NCBI RefSeq assembly: GCF_030680185.1
Contig: NZ_JAUXVZ010000065.1
Location: 1-64,000 of the forward strand
DNA: 64,000 nt
DNA from: Phenylobacterium sp.
GTDB taxonomy: Bacteria > Pseudomonadota > Alphaproteobacteria > Caulobacterales > Caulobacteraceae
Reading direction: 5' to 3'
Shown here: piece by piece, positions 33,245-41,889 of the stretch
Layout of the letters: each line of letters starts with the position of its first letter
How positions within the stretch are numbered: position 1 is the stretch's first letter
The notes under the pieces: generated by a model
What the model saw: only the letters and a program-made list of their open reading frames with translations
The model's database searches: none
Told to the model about the DNA's origin: nothing
Made by a program: the position numbers and the translations under genes

Positions 33245-34011
33245 GCATTCTGGGCTGCGCAGACCTGAGCGTCCGTATCGCCGACAAGGCCATCCTGACG
33301 TCTGTCACGCTTTCGATCGAGGCGGGCAAGGTCACCACGATCGTCGGGCCAAATGGGGCAGGGAAGTCCACCCTGCTGACCTGTCTGGCGGGGCTTCGCC
33401 AACCGACATCGGGAATGGCCACGCTGGACGGCCTCGCCCTGGCGAGCATGGCGCCTCGCAAGCGCGCCAGACGCCTGGCCTTCCTGCCGCAGACGCCGGA
33501 GATCGCCTGGTCGGTCGAGGGGCGCACCCTGATCGAACTGGGGCGCACCCCCTTTGTCGGCGCCCGGGGGCCGACGGCCGAGGACCGGGCGGCGGTGGAC
33601 CGCGCCATGGCGGCGGCCCGGGTCGCGCCGTTCGAGCGGCGGATCGTCGATACGCTTTCGGGAGGCGAGCGGGCGAGGGTCCTGATCGCCCGGGCCTTGG
33701 CCGGAGAGCCAGAGTGGTTGTTGGCCGACGAGCCCCTGACGGGCCTGGATCCGGCGCACCAGCTCGACGCCGCCGCCCTGTTCCGGCAGTTGGCCGAGAG
33801 CGGGGTGGGCGTGGTCCTGACCCTGCACGACCTCTCGATGGCGCTGCGCCTCTCCGACCGGATCATCGTCCTCGCCGACGGCGGGGTGCTTGGCGATGAC
33901 CCTCCGGCCGCCGCCCTGACTCCCGACGTGCTCCGCCGCGCCTATGGCGTGGAGGCGACCCTGACCCAAGGCCCGGGCGGGCCTCTGATCGACGTGATCG
34001 GGCGTGCTTAG
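33241..34011 (+). CDS. btuD: Cobalamin ABC transporter ATP-binding protein
   Basis: 256 residues. Walker A GPNGAGKST at 36-44, Q-loop in FLPQTPEIAW, signature LSGGERARV from 139, Walker B WLLADEPLTGLDP from about 159, and the switch histidine in VLTLHDLSMAL. Such ATPases power FecCD-type importers. The gene overlaps btuC by four bases and cbiB by eight. A C-terminal extension (LRRAYGVEATLTQGPGGPL) is common in this class. Confidence 0.94.
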   Translation: MSILGCADLSVRIADKAILTSVTLSIEAGKVTTIVGPNGAGKSTLLTCLAGLRQPTSGMATLDGLALASMAPRKRARRLAFLPQTPEIAWSVEGRTLIELGRTPFVGARGPTAEDRAAVDRAMAAARVAPFERRIVDTLSGGERARVLIARALAGEPEWLLADEPLTGLDPAHQLDAAALFRQLAESGVGVVLTLHDLSMALRLSDRIIVLADGGVLGDDPPAAALTPDVLRRAYGVEATLTQGPGGPLIDVIGRA

Positions 34012-34930
34012 GCCCGCCGCCCGTCTCGCCCTGGCCGCCCTCGTGATCGAGGCGGTGGTGGGCTATCCAGATCGCGTGCATCGCCGAGCGCCGCATCCGG
34101 TGGTGGGGCTCGGCGCCGTGATTGGGGCCGGCGAGCGCCGGCTCAATCGCTCCGATCTGTCACCGCGGCGCCGGCGGGCGGGCGGGATCGCCACGCTGCT
34201 GGCTGCGGTCGGCGCCGCGGCGGTGGCCGGGGTGGCGGCCTCGCGGCTGCCGAGACCGGGTCCGGTCCTGGCCGCCACGATCGGCCTCGCCCAGCGCAGC
34301 CTGTACGACCATGTCGAGGCCGTGGCGCGTGCGCTGGACGCCGATGACCTCCCGGCGGCTCGGGCCGCCGTCGGCAAGATCGTCGGCCGCGACACCGAAG
34401 CTTTGGACCGCTCGGGGGTGGCCGCAGCCGCCATCGAAAGCCTGGCCGAAAGTTTCAATGACGGCGTGGTCGCGCCCGCCTTCTGGCTGTTGCTCGCCGG
34501 TCTGCCTGGCCTCTACGCCTACAAGGCGGTCAACACGGCCGACAGTCTGATCGGCCACCGGGAGCCCCGCTGGAAGGATTTTGGTTGGGCCGCGGCGCGC
34601 ACCGACGATCTGATGAACCTGATCCCGGCGCGACTGGCCGGGGCGCTGATCGCTGCGGCAAGCGGGCGCGGCTGGCGGACCATGTTCAGGGACGCCCGTC
34701 TTCACGCCTCGCCCAATGCCGGCTGGCCCGAGGCGGCCATGGCCGGGGCCCTGGGGGTCAGGCTGGGCGGTCCGGTGGCCTATGATGGGGTGATGACCGA
34801 GCGCCCGACTTTTGGCGAGGGTCCGCCGCCGACCCCGGGCGATCTGCGCCGGGCGCTGGGCGCCTATGTCCGCGCCTGCGGTCTGCTGTGGGCGGCCATT
34901 GCGATCGGGGGAGCCTCATGGCGGCGCTGA
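34004..34930 (+). CDS. cobD: Adenosylcobinamide-phosphate synthase
   Basis: 308 residues from a GTG overlapping the end of btuD by eight bases. CbiB/CobD family sequences: [39 protein letters not shown] (with [16 protein letters not shown]), [32 protein letters not shown] and the highly conserved [19 protein letters not shown] then RLGG. This integral membrane enzyme joins adenosylcobyric acid to aminopropanol phosphate. It is called cobD in the aerobic and cbiB in the anaerobic nomenclature. Its 3' end overlaps cobQ by 13 bases. Confidence 0.94.
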   Translation: MLRPAARLALAALVIEAVVGYPDRVHRRAPHPVVGLGAVIGAGERRLNRSDLSPRRRRAGGIATLLAAVGAAAVAGVAASRLPRPGPVLAATIGLAQRSLYDHVEAVARALDADDLPAARAAVGKIVGRDTEALDRSGVAAAAIESLAESFNDGVVAPAFWLLLAGLPGLYAYKAVNTADSLIGHREPRWKDFGWAAARTDDLMNLIPARLAGALIAAASGRGWRTMFRDARLHASPNAGWPEAAMAGALGVRLGGPVAYDGVMTERPTFGEGPPPTPGDLRRALGAYVRACGLLWAAIAIGGASWRR

Positions 34931-36405
34931 TGATCCAGGGCTGCGGCTCGGATGTGGGGAAATCGGTGCTGGTCGCGGGCCTGTGCCGACTGTTCGCCAA
35001 CAGGGGCTACCGCGTCCGCCCGTTCAAGCCGCAGAACATGAGCAACAACGCCGCCGTCACCGAGCCGGACGACCAGGGCCGCCGTGGTGAGATCGGCCGG
35101 GCTCAGGCGCTTCAGGCCATCGCCTGCCGCACGCCCCTGACGGTTCACATGAATCCCGTCCTGCTCAAGCCCCAGAGCGATGTCGGCGCCCAGTTGGTGG
35201 TGCGCGGCCAGGTCGAGGCCAGCTATCAGGCCCTGGACTATCAGGCGCGGAAGGCCGCCCTGCTGAGCGTGGTTCTCGACAGCTTCCGTCGCCTGGAGGC
35301 TGAGGCCGATCTGGTCATCGTCGAGGGGGCGGGCAGTCCGGCCGAGATCAATCTGCGGCAGGGGGACATCGCCAATATGGGCTTCGCCCTGGCCGCCGAT
35401 GTGCCAGTCGTGCTGGTCGGCGACATCGACCGTGGCCATGTGATCGCCGCCCTGGTCGGCGCCAAGGCGGTTCTGGACGCCGCGGACGCCGGCGCGATCA
35501 GGGGCTTCATCATCAACAAGTTCCGGGGCGATCCCCGGCTGTTCGACGATGGCCGGCGCGAGATTTCCAACCGCACGAGCTGGCCGGATATGGGGCTGGT
35601 CCCATGGCTGGCGGCGGCCCGACGTCTGCCCGCCGAAGACGCCGTGGTGCTCAGCGACGCCGCCGGGCCCGGACGCCGTCAGGTGAAGGTCGCGGTCCCG
35701 ATCCTGCGCCACATCGCCAATTTCGATGATTTCGATCCGCTCCAGGCCGAACCCGCCGTCGACCTGGTCTATGTGCCGCCGGGCCAGGCCCTGCCGGGCG
35801 ACGCCGACCTGATTATCCTCCCGGGGTCAAAGGCGACCCTGGCGGACCTCGCCTTCGTGCGGGATCAAGGCTGGGACATCGACCTGAAGGCCCACGTCCG
35901 GCGCGGCGGGCGGGTGCTCGGCGTGTGTGGCGGCTTCCAGATGCTGGGTCGCACGGTCACCGATCCCGGCGGGATCGAGGGGCCAGCCGGTTCGGCCGAG
36001 GGCCTGGGCCTGCTCGATATCGACACGGTCCTGAGCGGCGACAAGGTGCTGGAGCCCTGCCGCGGAACGACGATCCTGGGCGATGGCGCCTATGAGGGTT
36101 TCGAAATGCACATGGGCCGCACGACGGGCGAGGGCCTGACCCGGCCCCTGCTGCGGCGCCACGATGGGGCGGGCGAGGGCGCGGTCTCGGCCGATGGCCG
36201 GGTCGCCGGCTGCTATGTCCATCGGTTGTTTGATTCAGGGCCGGCGCGCGCGGCCTTCCTGGCGCAGCTGGGTGCGGCTTCCGCCGGCGCCGATCACCGT
36301 CTCGCCGTGGACACCGCCCTGGACGAGATCGCCGCGGCCCTGGAACTCCATCTCGACATTGCAGCCCTGGCGCGACTTGCCGGCCTGAAGGACCACTCGA
36401 CATGA
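34918..36405 (+). CDS. cobQ: Cobyric acid synthase
   Basis: 495 residues. The N-terminal ATP-dependent domain begins [20 protein letters not shown] and contains [36 protein letters not shown] and [12 protein letters not shown], the standard CobQ motifs. The C-terminal class-I glutamine amidotransferase-like domain has the nucleophile C337 in [10 protein letters not shown] and H435 in CYVHRLF. It amidates four side chains of adenosylcobyrinic acid a,c-diamide. It is the only gene here acting before cobyric acid; no CobB or ring-building gene is present. Stop overlaps cobT by four bases. Confidence 0.95.
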   Translation: MAALMIQGCGSDVGKSVLVAGLCRLFANRGYRVRPFKPQNMSNNAAVTEPDDQGRRGEIGRAQALQAIACRTPLTVHMNPVLLKPQSDVGAQLVVRGQVEASYQALDYQARKAALLSVVLDSFRRLEAEADLVIVEGAGSPAEINLRQGDIANMGFALAADVPVVLVGDIDRGHVIAALVGAKAVLDAADAGAIRGFIINKFRGDPRLFDDGRREISNRTSWPDMGLVPWLAAARRLPAEDAVVLSDAAGPGRRQVKVAVPILRHIANFDDFDPLQAEPAVDLVYVPPGQALPGDADLIILPGSKATLADLAFVRDQGWDIDLKAHVRRGGRVLGVCGGFQMLGRTVTDPGGIEGPAGSAEGLGLLDIDTVLSGDKVLEPCRGTTILGDGAYEGFEMHMGRTTGEGLTRPLLRRHDGAGEGAVSADGRVAGCYVHRLFDSGPARAAFLAQLGAASAGADHRLAVDTALDEIAAALELHLDIAALARLAGLKDHST

Positions 36406-37412
36406 CTCAACCTGTCACGGAGGCCGCAGTCCGCGGTCATCTGGACGCCCAGGCTCGTCCGCCCGGATCGCTGGGCAGGATCGAGGACCTGGCTGTCCGA
36501 TTGGCCCTCATCAGCCAGAGCCTGACGCCGCGGGCCGAGCGCCTGAGCCTTCTGGTGTTCGCCGGCGATCACGGCCTGACCCAGGACCGGGTCTCGGCCT
36601 ATCCGGCGGAGATCACCCAGGCCATGGTGGTGACGCTTCTGGCCGGACGGGCCAGCGCCAACGCATTCGCCCGCGCCGTCGGCGCAGAGGTCAGGGTGGT
36701 TGACGCTGGCGTCGACGCCGAGCTTGCGCCGCATCCCGCGCTCATCGACGCCAAGGTCGCCAGGGGGACGCGCAACGCCGCCCGCGAGCCCGCCATGAGC
36801 CGGGCCGAGGTCGAGCTCGCCCTGGCCCGCGGCGCGGAACTGGCGGTCGCCGCCATTGATCGCGGCGCCGATATCCTGGCGCTCGGCGAAATGGGGATCG
36901 GCAACAGCGCCTCGGCCGCCCTGCTCATGCACCGCCTGGCGCCAGCCCCGATCCAGGATTGCGTCGGCGTCGGCGCAGGCCATGACGCGGCGGGCCTGGC
37001 CCACAAGCTGGCCATACTCACGCGTGCGTCCGAGCGCAGCGATGCGACAGACCCGCTCGAGGTTCTGCGACAGTTCGGCGGGCTGGAAATCGCCATGATG
37101 GCCGGCGCGATCCACGGCGCGGCGGATCGACGGACGCCCGTCATCGTCGACGGCTTCATCTGCACGGCCGCAGCGCTCGCCGCCATGCGCCTTCGTCCCG
37201 AGGTCGGCGAGGTCTGCCTGTTCGCCCATCGCTCGGCCGAGGCGGGACACGACCGGATGCTGAAGGCGATGGCGGCCGAGCCGTTGCTGGATCTGGGGCT
37301 GCGCCTGGGCGAGGGGACGGGCGCTCTGCTGGCGGCGCCCCTGGTGCGGGCGGCGGCGGCTCTGCTGGCCGACGTGGCGAGCCTCGATGACGTCCTGGCC
37401 GGACGCCTCTGA
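36402..37412 (+). CDS. cobT: Nicotinate-nucleotide:dimethylbenzimidazole phosphoribosyltransferase
   Basis: 336 residues. CobT motifs: [18 protein letters not shown] (start), [64 protein letters not shown] and the catalytic glutamate E280 in [10 protein letters not shown]. It activates the lower-ligand base (dimethylbenzimidazole or a related base) to alpha-ribazole-5'-phosphate. It overlaps cobQ by four bases and is followed within two bases by cobS. No BluB for base synthesis is in the window, so the base must come from elsewhere. Confidence 0.95.
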   Translation: MTQPVTEAAVRGHLDAQARPPGSLGRIEDLAVRLALISQSLTPRAERLSLLVFAGDHGLTQDRVSAYPAEITQAMVVTLLAGRASANAFARAVGAEVRVVDAGVDAELAPHPALIDAKVARGTRNAAREPAMSRAEVELALARGAELAVAAIDRGADILALGEMGIGNSASAALLMHRLAPAPIQDCVGVGAGHDAAGLAHKLAILTRASERSDATDPLEVLRQFGGLEIAMMAGAIHGAADRRTPVIVDGFICTAAALAAMRLRPEVGEVCLFAHRSAEAGHDRMLKAMAAEPLLDLGLRLGEGTGALLAAPLVRAAAALLADVASLDDVLAGRL

Positions 37413-37413
37413 C

Positions 37414-38181
37414 ATGCCCCGCCAGCTCGCCCTGTTCCTGACGGCGGTCCAGTTCCTGACCCGGGTCCCTGTCCCGCCCTTGAAGGACTTTCAACCCGAC
37501 TGGACCGCACGCTCGGCGCGATACTTCCCCCTGGTCGGGGGCTTGGTCGGTCTTGCGTCCGGCGTTGTTCTGGTCGCGGCCTCGCAGATCTGGAGCGGGC
37601 TCTTGCCCGCCCTGTTGGCGACGAGCGTCGGCATTCTGATCACAGGCGCCTTCCACGAGGACGGCCTGGCCGACACAGCCGATGGTCTGGGTGGGGGTCA
37701 GACGCCTGAACGCCGTCTTGAGATCATGAAGGACAGCCGCTTGGGAACCTATGGCGTCCTCGCCCTGGGACTGGTCCTGTCGCTCAAGGTCGTCGCGCTC
37801 AGCCAGATGGCGGTCGTCGTCGTCCTTCCGGGCCTGGCGGCGGCCCATGCGGCGGGGCGCGGCGTGTCGGTGCTGACCATGGGGCTCTTGCCCTATGCCG
37901 GCGATCGAGCCTCGGCCAAGGTCAAGCCAGTCGCCGATGGCGTCAGGGCCGGCGAGATCGGCGTCGCCCTGGTGATCTCCGTCCTCGCCCTTGTCCCGGC
38001 GATCCTCATCGCGCCCGTCGCCACTGCAGGCGCCGTGCTGGTGGGGGGGCTGTGCGCCAGCCTCGTGGCCCTGCAGGCCCGGCGCCTGATCGGCGGCTGG
38101 GTCGGCGATACGCTCGGGGCCTGCGAACAGGCCTTCGAGGTCGGCTTTCTGGTCGCCTTTGTCGGGCTGCTGGGCCTGTGA
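37414..38181 (+). CDS. cobS: Adenosylcobinamide-GDP ribazoletransferase (cobalamin synthase)
   Basis: 255 residues, an integral membrane protein. Signature pieces: FLTRVPVPPLKDFQ, ARYFPLVGGLVGLASGVVL, TGAFHEDGLADTADGLGGGQ followed by TPERRLEIMKDSRLGTYGV (the metal and phosphate-binding region), and RLIGGWVGDTLGACEQAFEV. It joins adenosylcobinamide-GDP (made by CobU) with alpha-ribazole or its 5'-phosphate. When the phosphate is used, a separate phosphatase is needed; the next gene, overlapping by four bases, encodes a phosphatase-like protein. Confidence 0.95.
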   Translation: MPRQLALFLTAVQFLTRVPVPPLKDFQPDWTARSARYFPLVGGLVGLASGVVLVAASQIWSGLLPALLATSVGILITGAFHEDGLADTADGLGGGQTPERRLEIMKDSRLGTYGVLALGLVLSLKVVALSQMAVVVVLPGLAAAHAAGRGVSVLTMGLLPYAGDRASAKVKPVADGVRAGEIGVALVISVLALVPAILIAPVATAGAVLVGGLCASLVALQARRLIGGWVGDTLGACEQAFEVGFLVAFVGLLGL

Positions 38182-38681
38182 CCCTGATCGTCTGCCCCCT
38201 GCATGAGGTCGCGGCGGCGCTGAAGATCTGGCGTCCATCCCACGTCATCAGCCTGGGCTCGCCCGGCGCCGAACAGGCGGTGATCCCGGCTGATTTTGAG
38301 CGGCTGGCGCTCATCTTTCATGACATCGCCGCGCCGCGCCCGGGATTGCAGGCCGCCAGCGCCGACGATGTGGCGCGCCTCATTGCGTTCTCCCGGCAAT
38401 GGCGTCGCGATCAGCCCCTGCTGATCCAGTGCTGGGCCGGCGTGAGCCGGTCGCCGGCCGCCGCCTATGTGGTCGCCTGCGCCCTGAGCGCGCCAGGCCA
38501 GGAGGGCCGGCTGGCGGACAAGCTCCGCGCCGCCGCGCCCTTCGCGACCCCCAACCCCCGCCTCGTCGCCCTGGCCGACGACCTGTTGAGCCGCAACGGC
38601 GCCATGGTCGACGCCATCGCCAGGATCGGCCGGGGGGCCGAGACCTCGCTTGGAAGCACCTTCCCCCTGGCCCTGGCCTAG
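38178..38681 (+). CDS. Tyrosine-phosphatase-superfamily protein at the end of the cobalamin operon
   Basis: 167 residues from a GTG overlapping the cobS stop by four bases (GTGA). The phosphate-binding loop C-x5-R is complete: C85 to R91 in IQCWAGVSRSPAAAY, and D49 in IFHDIAAPRPG is a candidate general acid. It resembles bacterial dual-specificity phosphatases. The operon lacks the usual alpha-ribazole phosphatase genes (CobC histidine-phosphatase or CobZ type), so this protein could supply that step, removing the 5'-phosphate of alpha-ribazole phosphate or of adenosylcobalamin phosphate. That role is inference from position and chemistry; protein-phosphatase activity is the alternative. Confidence 0.8.
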   Translation: MTLIVCPLHEVAAALKIWRPSHVISLGSPGAEQAVIPADFERLALIFHDIAAPRPGLQAASADDVARLIAFSRQWRRDQPLLIQCWAGVSRSPAAAYVVACALSAPGQEGRLADKLRAAAPFATPNPRLVALADDLLSRNGAMVDAIARIGRGAETSLGSTFPLALA

Positions 38682-38686
38682 AGCGG

Positions 38687-39838
38687 CTAGCTCGACCGTC
38701 CCCCCACCAGACCGAAGGCCGCGCCCTGGGGATCGATGCAGTTCATGGAGAAGTCGCCTCCGGGGATTTCGTCTGGCCCCTGCACCACCTGGCCGCCCGC
38801 GGCCACCACGGCGGTCTTGGCGGCGTCGATGTCGGCCACCCGGAAATAGGTGTTCCAGCGGGGCGGACCCATGGCGGGATCGGCCTTCATCATGGCCCCG
38901 ATCATCCCGCCGCGGCGGATGAACTGGTACTGGCCCATGGGACCCATATCCAGGTCGCCGTCATGGACCCAGCCGAACAGGTCGCCATAGAAGGCCCAGG
39001 CGCCGAGCTGGTCGGCAGTATGGAGCTCGTTCCAGGCGGCATGGCCGACCCGGGGCCGGTCATAGGCGAAGGCCATGCTCTTGCCGCCGCTGACGGGCTT
39101 CATGACGTAAAGCGGCGCGCCCTGCGGATCGGCGACCATGGCGATGCGGCCGACCATGGGAACGTCCATGGCGGGCATCTGCACCGTCCCGCCCTTCTCC
39201 GTGATGGCCGTCACGGCCTGGTCCACATCATCGACGGCCAGGTAGGACAGCCAGACGGGCTGGGCGCCGTGTTCGGCCATGTCGGGGGTGATGGCCATCA
39301 GGCCGGCCACATCGTGCTCCGGGGCGCGGACGATGCGGTAGTCCATGTCGGCCTGACCGGAATCGGCGAAGGTCCAGGGCAGGATCTTGCCATAGAAGGC
39401 CTGGGCGGCGTCGGCGTCGGTGGTCAGCAGCTCATACCAGATGAAGTCGCCCTGACTGTCGCTCGACGCGGCTTCCATCGTCACCACGGGCGTGAAGCCG
39501 CCGAAGATCATGCGCGCCCCGTCGAACGGCATGGGATTGTGCTCGGGGCTCATCCGCGGGTCGGTCTTCATCGTCTCTTCCATGCGGGCCATGGCGGCGT
39601 CGCGGGTCGCCTTGTCGGGCCACTCGATCCAGGAAAAGACGACGCTCTCGTCGGCGGTGGCCTGGACCGCCCGGCGGAAGTCGGTCTGCTTGCCCTCAGG
39701 CACGTCGTCGCCCCAGCACTCCAGAATGCGCAGGGCGCCGAGCTCCATGAAGACGCTGTCGCCGGTGTTGGCGTGGTCGATGAACTTCTGGCGGTTGGCG
39801 GTGGGGACCGCGATGACGAAGCCGTCGATATAGGTCAT
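38687..39838 (-). CDS. DUF1428-VOC-VOC fusion protein
   Basis: 383 residues in three modules. Residues 1-117 are a DUF1428 (YbaA-like) alpha/beta domain: MTYIDGFVIAVPTANRQKFI, ECWGDDVPEGKQTDFRRAV, VFSWIEWPDKATRDAAMARM and MPFDGARMIFGGF. Residues about 130-250 and 260-380 are two glyoxalase/VOC domains of the type found in bacterial two-domain VOC proteins (GDFIWYELLTTDADAAQAFY; HAAWNELHTADQLGAWAFYG). The VOC pair may form a metal or ligand pocket; no enzymatic activity can be assigned. The fusion with DUF1428 is unusual. It is downstream of a LysR regulator on the same strand (98 bp gap) and convergent with the cobalamin operon. Confidence 0.8.
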   Translation of the reverse strand: MTYIDGFVIAVPTANRQKFIDHANTGDSVFMELGALRILECWGDDVPEGKQTDFRRAVQATADESVVFSWIEWPDKATRDAAMARMEETMKTDPRMSPEHNPMPFDGARMIFGGFTPVVTMEAASSDSQGDFIWYELLTTDADAAQAFYGKILPWTFADSGQADMDYRIVRAPEHDVAGLMAITPDMAEHGAQPVWLSYLAVDDVDQAVTAITEKGGTVQMPAMDVPMVGRIAMVADPQGAPLYVMKPVSGGKSMAFAYDRPRVGHAAWNELHTADQLGAWAFYGDLFGWVHDGDLDMGPMGQYQFIRRGGMIGAMMKADPAMGPPRWNTYFRVADIDAAKTAVVAAGGQVVQGPDEIPGGDFSMNCIDPQGAAFGLVGGRSS

Positions 39839-39936
39839 GGTCTAGCTCCTGGGCTTTGCGGACCGGCCGGTGCGGCGCCGGGCGAGCATAGGACGCTCTT
39901 GGGCGGCGCGATCCGACAGGGCGAAGTCATTTTTCC

Positions 39937-40866
39937 TCAGGCCGACATGGCGGCCCTGTTGGTGGCGGTGGCCCAGAAGGCCTCGGCGCTCGGGCTTTGT
40001 CGCGCATGCGGGCGATGGAGGCGGATGGTGACGGGGATGTCCCAGGCGTCGCTCGCCGCGCTGCGGACCAGGGTCCCGGCGGCGAGGTCCCGGCTTACCA
40101 GGCTCAAGGGCAACCAGGCCATGCCGCGGCCCTCGCGCGCCATGATCAGCAGCACCATGGCCAGTTGGGCCGTAAACACAGGCCTCAGCCAGGTTGGCGG
40201 GGCTTCGTTCGCCCGGGTGGCGGCCACGATCCGCCCCATGCCGGAGGCGGGATTGAAGCCGAGAAACGCGGTCGGCGCGGCGGCCGAGCCGGGCAGGGCG
40301 TGCAGCGGCGCGCCGCCCTGGGGCCCCGACGGCGCGCTCACCGGGATCAGCACGTCAGCGCCGATGTCCAGGGCGCGAAAGGCGCCGGTCTCCAAGGCGG
40401 TGTGGGCCGCGGGATGGTGGTGCGACAGCATGAATTGCGCCTGGCCGGCGACCATCAGACGTTCGCAATCGGCCATGCTGTCGGTGACCAGGCTGACATT
40501 GGACGGCGATAGGTCCGCCGAGGTCTCGAGCCGTTGAAGCCAGTCGGGAAAGAAGGTCAGCGACAGGACGTTGGTGCAGGCGATGCGAAGACTGCTCGCC
40601 GCGGCGGCCGAGACCTCCTGAACCCGCTCCCGGCCAAAGGTGACGCGCCGAAGAACTTCCTGGGCGACGGGCAGGAACTCCGCGCCTGCCGCGGTAAGGT
40701 CCACCCGCTGGGTGTCGCGGTCGAACAACGGCGCGCCAAGCCAGTCTTCGAGCATGCGAACCCGGCGGCTGAAGGCTGGCTGCGAGATGTTCCGGACCTC
40801 CGCGGCGCGCGAGAAGTTCCGATGCTCGGCGAGCGCCAGGAAATCCTCGAGCCAGACCAGATCCAT
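39937..40866 (-). CDS. LysR-family transcriptional regulator, HypT/YjiE-like
   Basis: 309 residues from the ATG at 40866. The N-terminus MDLVWLEDFLALAEHRNFS then RAAEVRNISQPAFSRRVRML with EDWLGAPLFDRDTQRVDLTAAG closely follows the pattern of the HypT (YjiE) branch of LysR regulators, which in E. coli respond to hypochlorite. The effector domain has no further diagnostic residues that I recognise. It is divergent from the GntR regulator (159 bp), and an inverted repeat GGCGATG/CATCGCC (40909-40931) sits in between. The downstream VOC fusion gene may be a target; HypT-type function itself is inferred from similarity only. Confidence 0.82.
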   Translation of the reverse strand: MDLVWLEDFLALAEHRNFSRAAEVRNISQPAFSRRVRMLEDWLGAPLFDRDTQRVDLTAAGAEFLPVAQEVLRRVTFGRERVQEVSAAAASSLRIACTNVLSLTFFPDWLQRLETSADLSPSNVSLVTDSMADCERLMVAGQAQFMLSHHHPAAHTALETGAFRALDIGADVLIPVSAPSGPQGGAPLHALPGSAAAPTAFLGFNPASGMGRIVAATRANEAPPTWLRPVFTAQLAMVLLIMAREGRGMAWLPLSLVSRDLAAGTLVRSAASDAWDIPVTIRLHRPHARQSPSAEAFWATATNRAAMSA

Positions 40867-40908
40867 ATCGTCACGTCCTGAAAGGCGGCCGGCGACATCC
40901 TGCGCCAA

Positions 40909-40931
40909 GGCGATGGGAGGTTATCATCGCC
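40909..40931. promoter_or_regulatory. Inverted repeat between LysR and GntR genes
   Basis: GGCGATG and CATCGCC form 7-bp arms around 9 bp, 43 bp upstream of the LysR start. The size suits a regulator dimer, possibly LysR autoregulation. Nothing else is evident in 40867-41025. Confidence 0.35.
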
Positions 40932-41025
40932 CGGGGCCGCACGCAGGCGCCGCGGCGCTGCAATTTGAGCGCGGTCGTGTATCTGGGACGTCGGCGATAG
41001 GCTGGTCGCAGAAGAGGATGATGGG

Positions 41026-41784
41026 ATGACAGGGGACGGATCGCTGACCTCGTTCGAAGCGGCGAGTTCTGAGCCGTACACCGAGCCGGCCACCTATACG
41101 GTGCTCACCCACCTGCGGGAGCAGATCGTCTCGGGCCGGATCCCGCCGGGGAGCAAGCTGCGCGCCGAAGCCCTGGCCTCCGAGATGAACGTGTCGCGCA
41201 CCCCTGTGCGCAGCGCCCTGGCGGTGCTCTCCGCCGAGGGCCTGGTGAGCTACGGCGTCAATCGCGGCTACACCGTGCTCAGCATGAAGATCAGCGACAT
41301 CTTCGACGCCATCGAGGTCCGGGCGAGCCTGGAGGGCCTGGCGGCGCGGCTGTCGGTGGACCTGGGCTGGCCGCCGGAAGGGTGCGGCGCCCTTCAGGAT
41401 CTGGTCGAACGGGGGCGCGCCATCCTCGACGCAGGCGCCTGGTCGGAGGCCATCGAACGCGACTGGTACGCCCTGAACCGGCTTTTCCACCGGGCCATCC
41501 AGAGAGCATCCCAGAACAGCGCCCTGCGCAACGCCGTGCGCATGACCCTGGTCTATCCCCTGTTCGCCGATCCGGCGCGGATCTGTCCGACGGTCGCCGA
41601 CCATGTGCCGCCGCGCCTGCGCCAGGTGCCCGATACGCCGCCGGCCTTCATCCTCGCCTCTCAGCGCGATCACGAGGCGATTCTCGACGCCATCCGCCAG
41701 GGCGACAGCGAGGCGGCCGGGCGGCAGATGAGCGACCATGTGCTGGCCACCAAGGCCCGATTGCACGCCATCGCCACCCGCTAG
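41026..41784 (+). CDS. GntR-family regulator with FCD effector domain
   Basis: 252 residues. The winged HTH (about 23-88) reads TVLTHLREQIVSGRIPPGSK then LRAEALASEMNVSRTPVRSA, LAVLSAEGLVSYGVNRGYTV. The FCD ligand domain follows (EVRASLEGLAARLSV; LNRLFHRAIQRASQN; SQRDHEAILDAIRQGDSEAA then GRQMSDHV), with the histidines and acidic residues that bind metal and carboxylate ligands in this family. FadR/FCD regulators typically respond to organic acids of the pathway they control. It sits at the head of the dehydrogenase-LeuCD genes, and the palindrome at 46715-46748 is a good candidate for its operator (inference). Confidence 0.9.
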   Translation: MTGDGSLTSFEAASSEPYTEPATYTVLTHLREQIVSGRIPPGSKLRAEALASEMNVSRTPVRSALAVLSAEGLVSYGVNRGYTVLSMKISDIFDAIEVRASLEGLAARLSVDLGWPPEGCGALQDLVERGRAILDAGAWSEAIERDWYALNRLFHRAIQRASQNSALRNAVRMTLVYPLFADPARICPTVADHVPPRLRQVPDTPPAFILASQRDHEAILDAIRQGDSEAAGRQMSDHVLATKARLHAIATR

Positions 41785-41889
41785 GCCTTTCAGGCGGGTC
41801 CGGCCGGCGCATCACCTTATGCGCAACCGGTCTTGGCCAGCCGCCGGCGCGGCGCGGTAGCCCAGGCCCCCTGGCAAGGGAGGTGAGGC

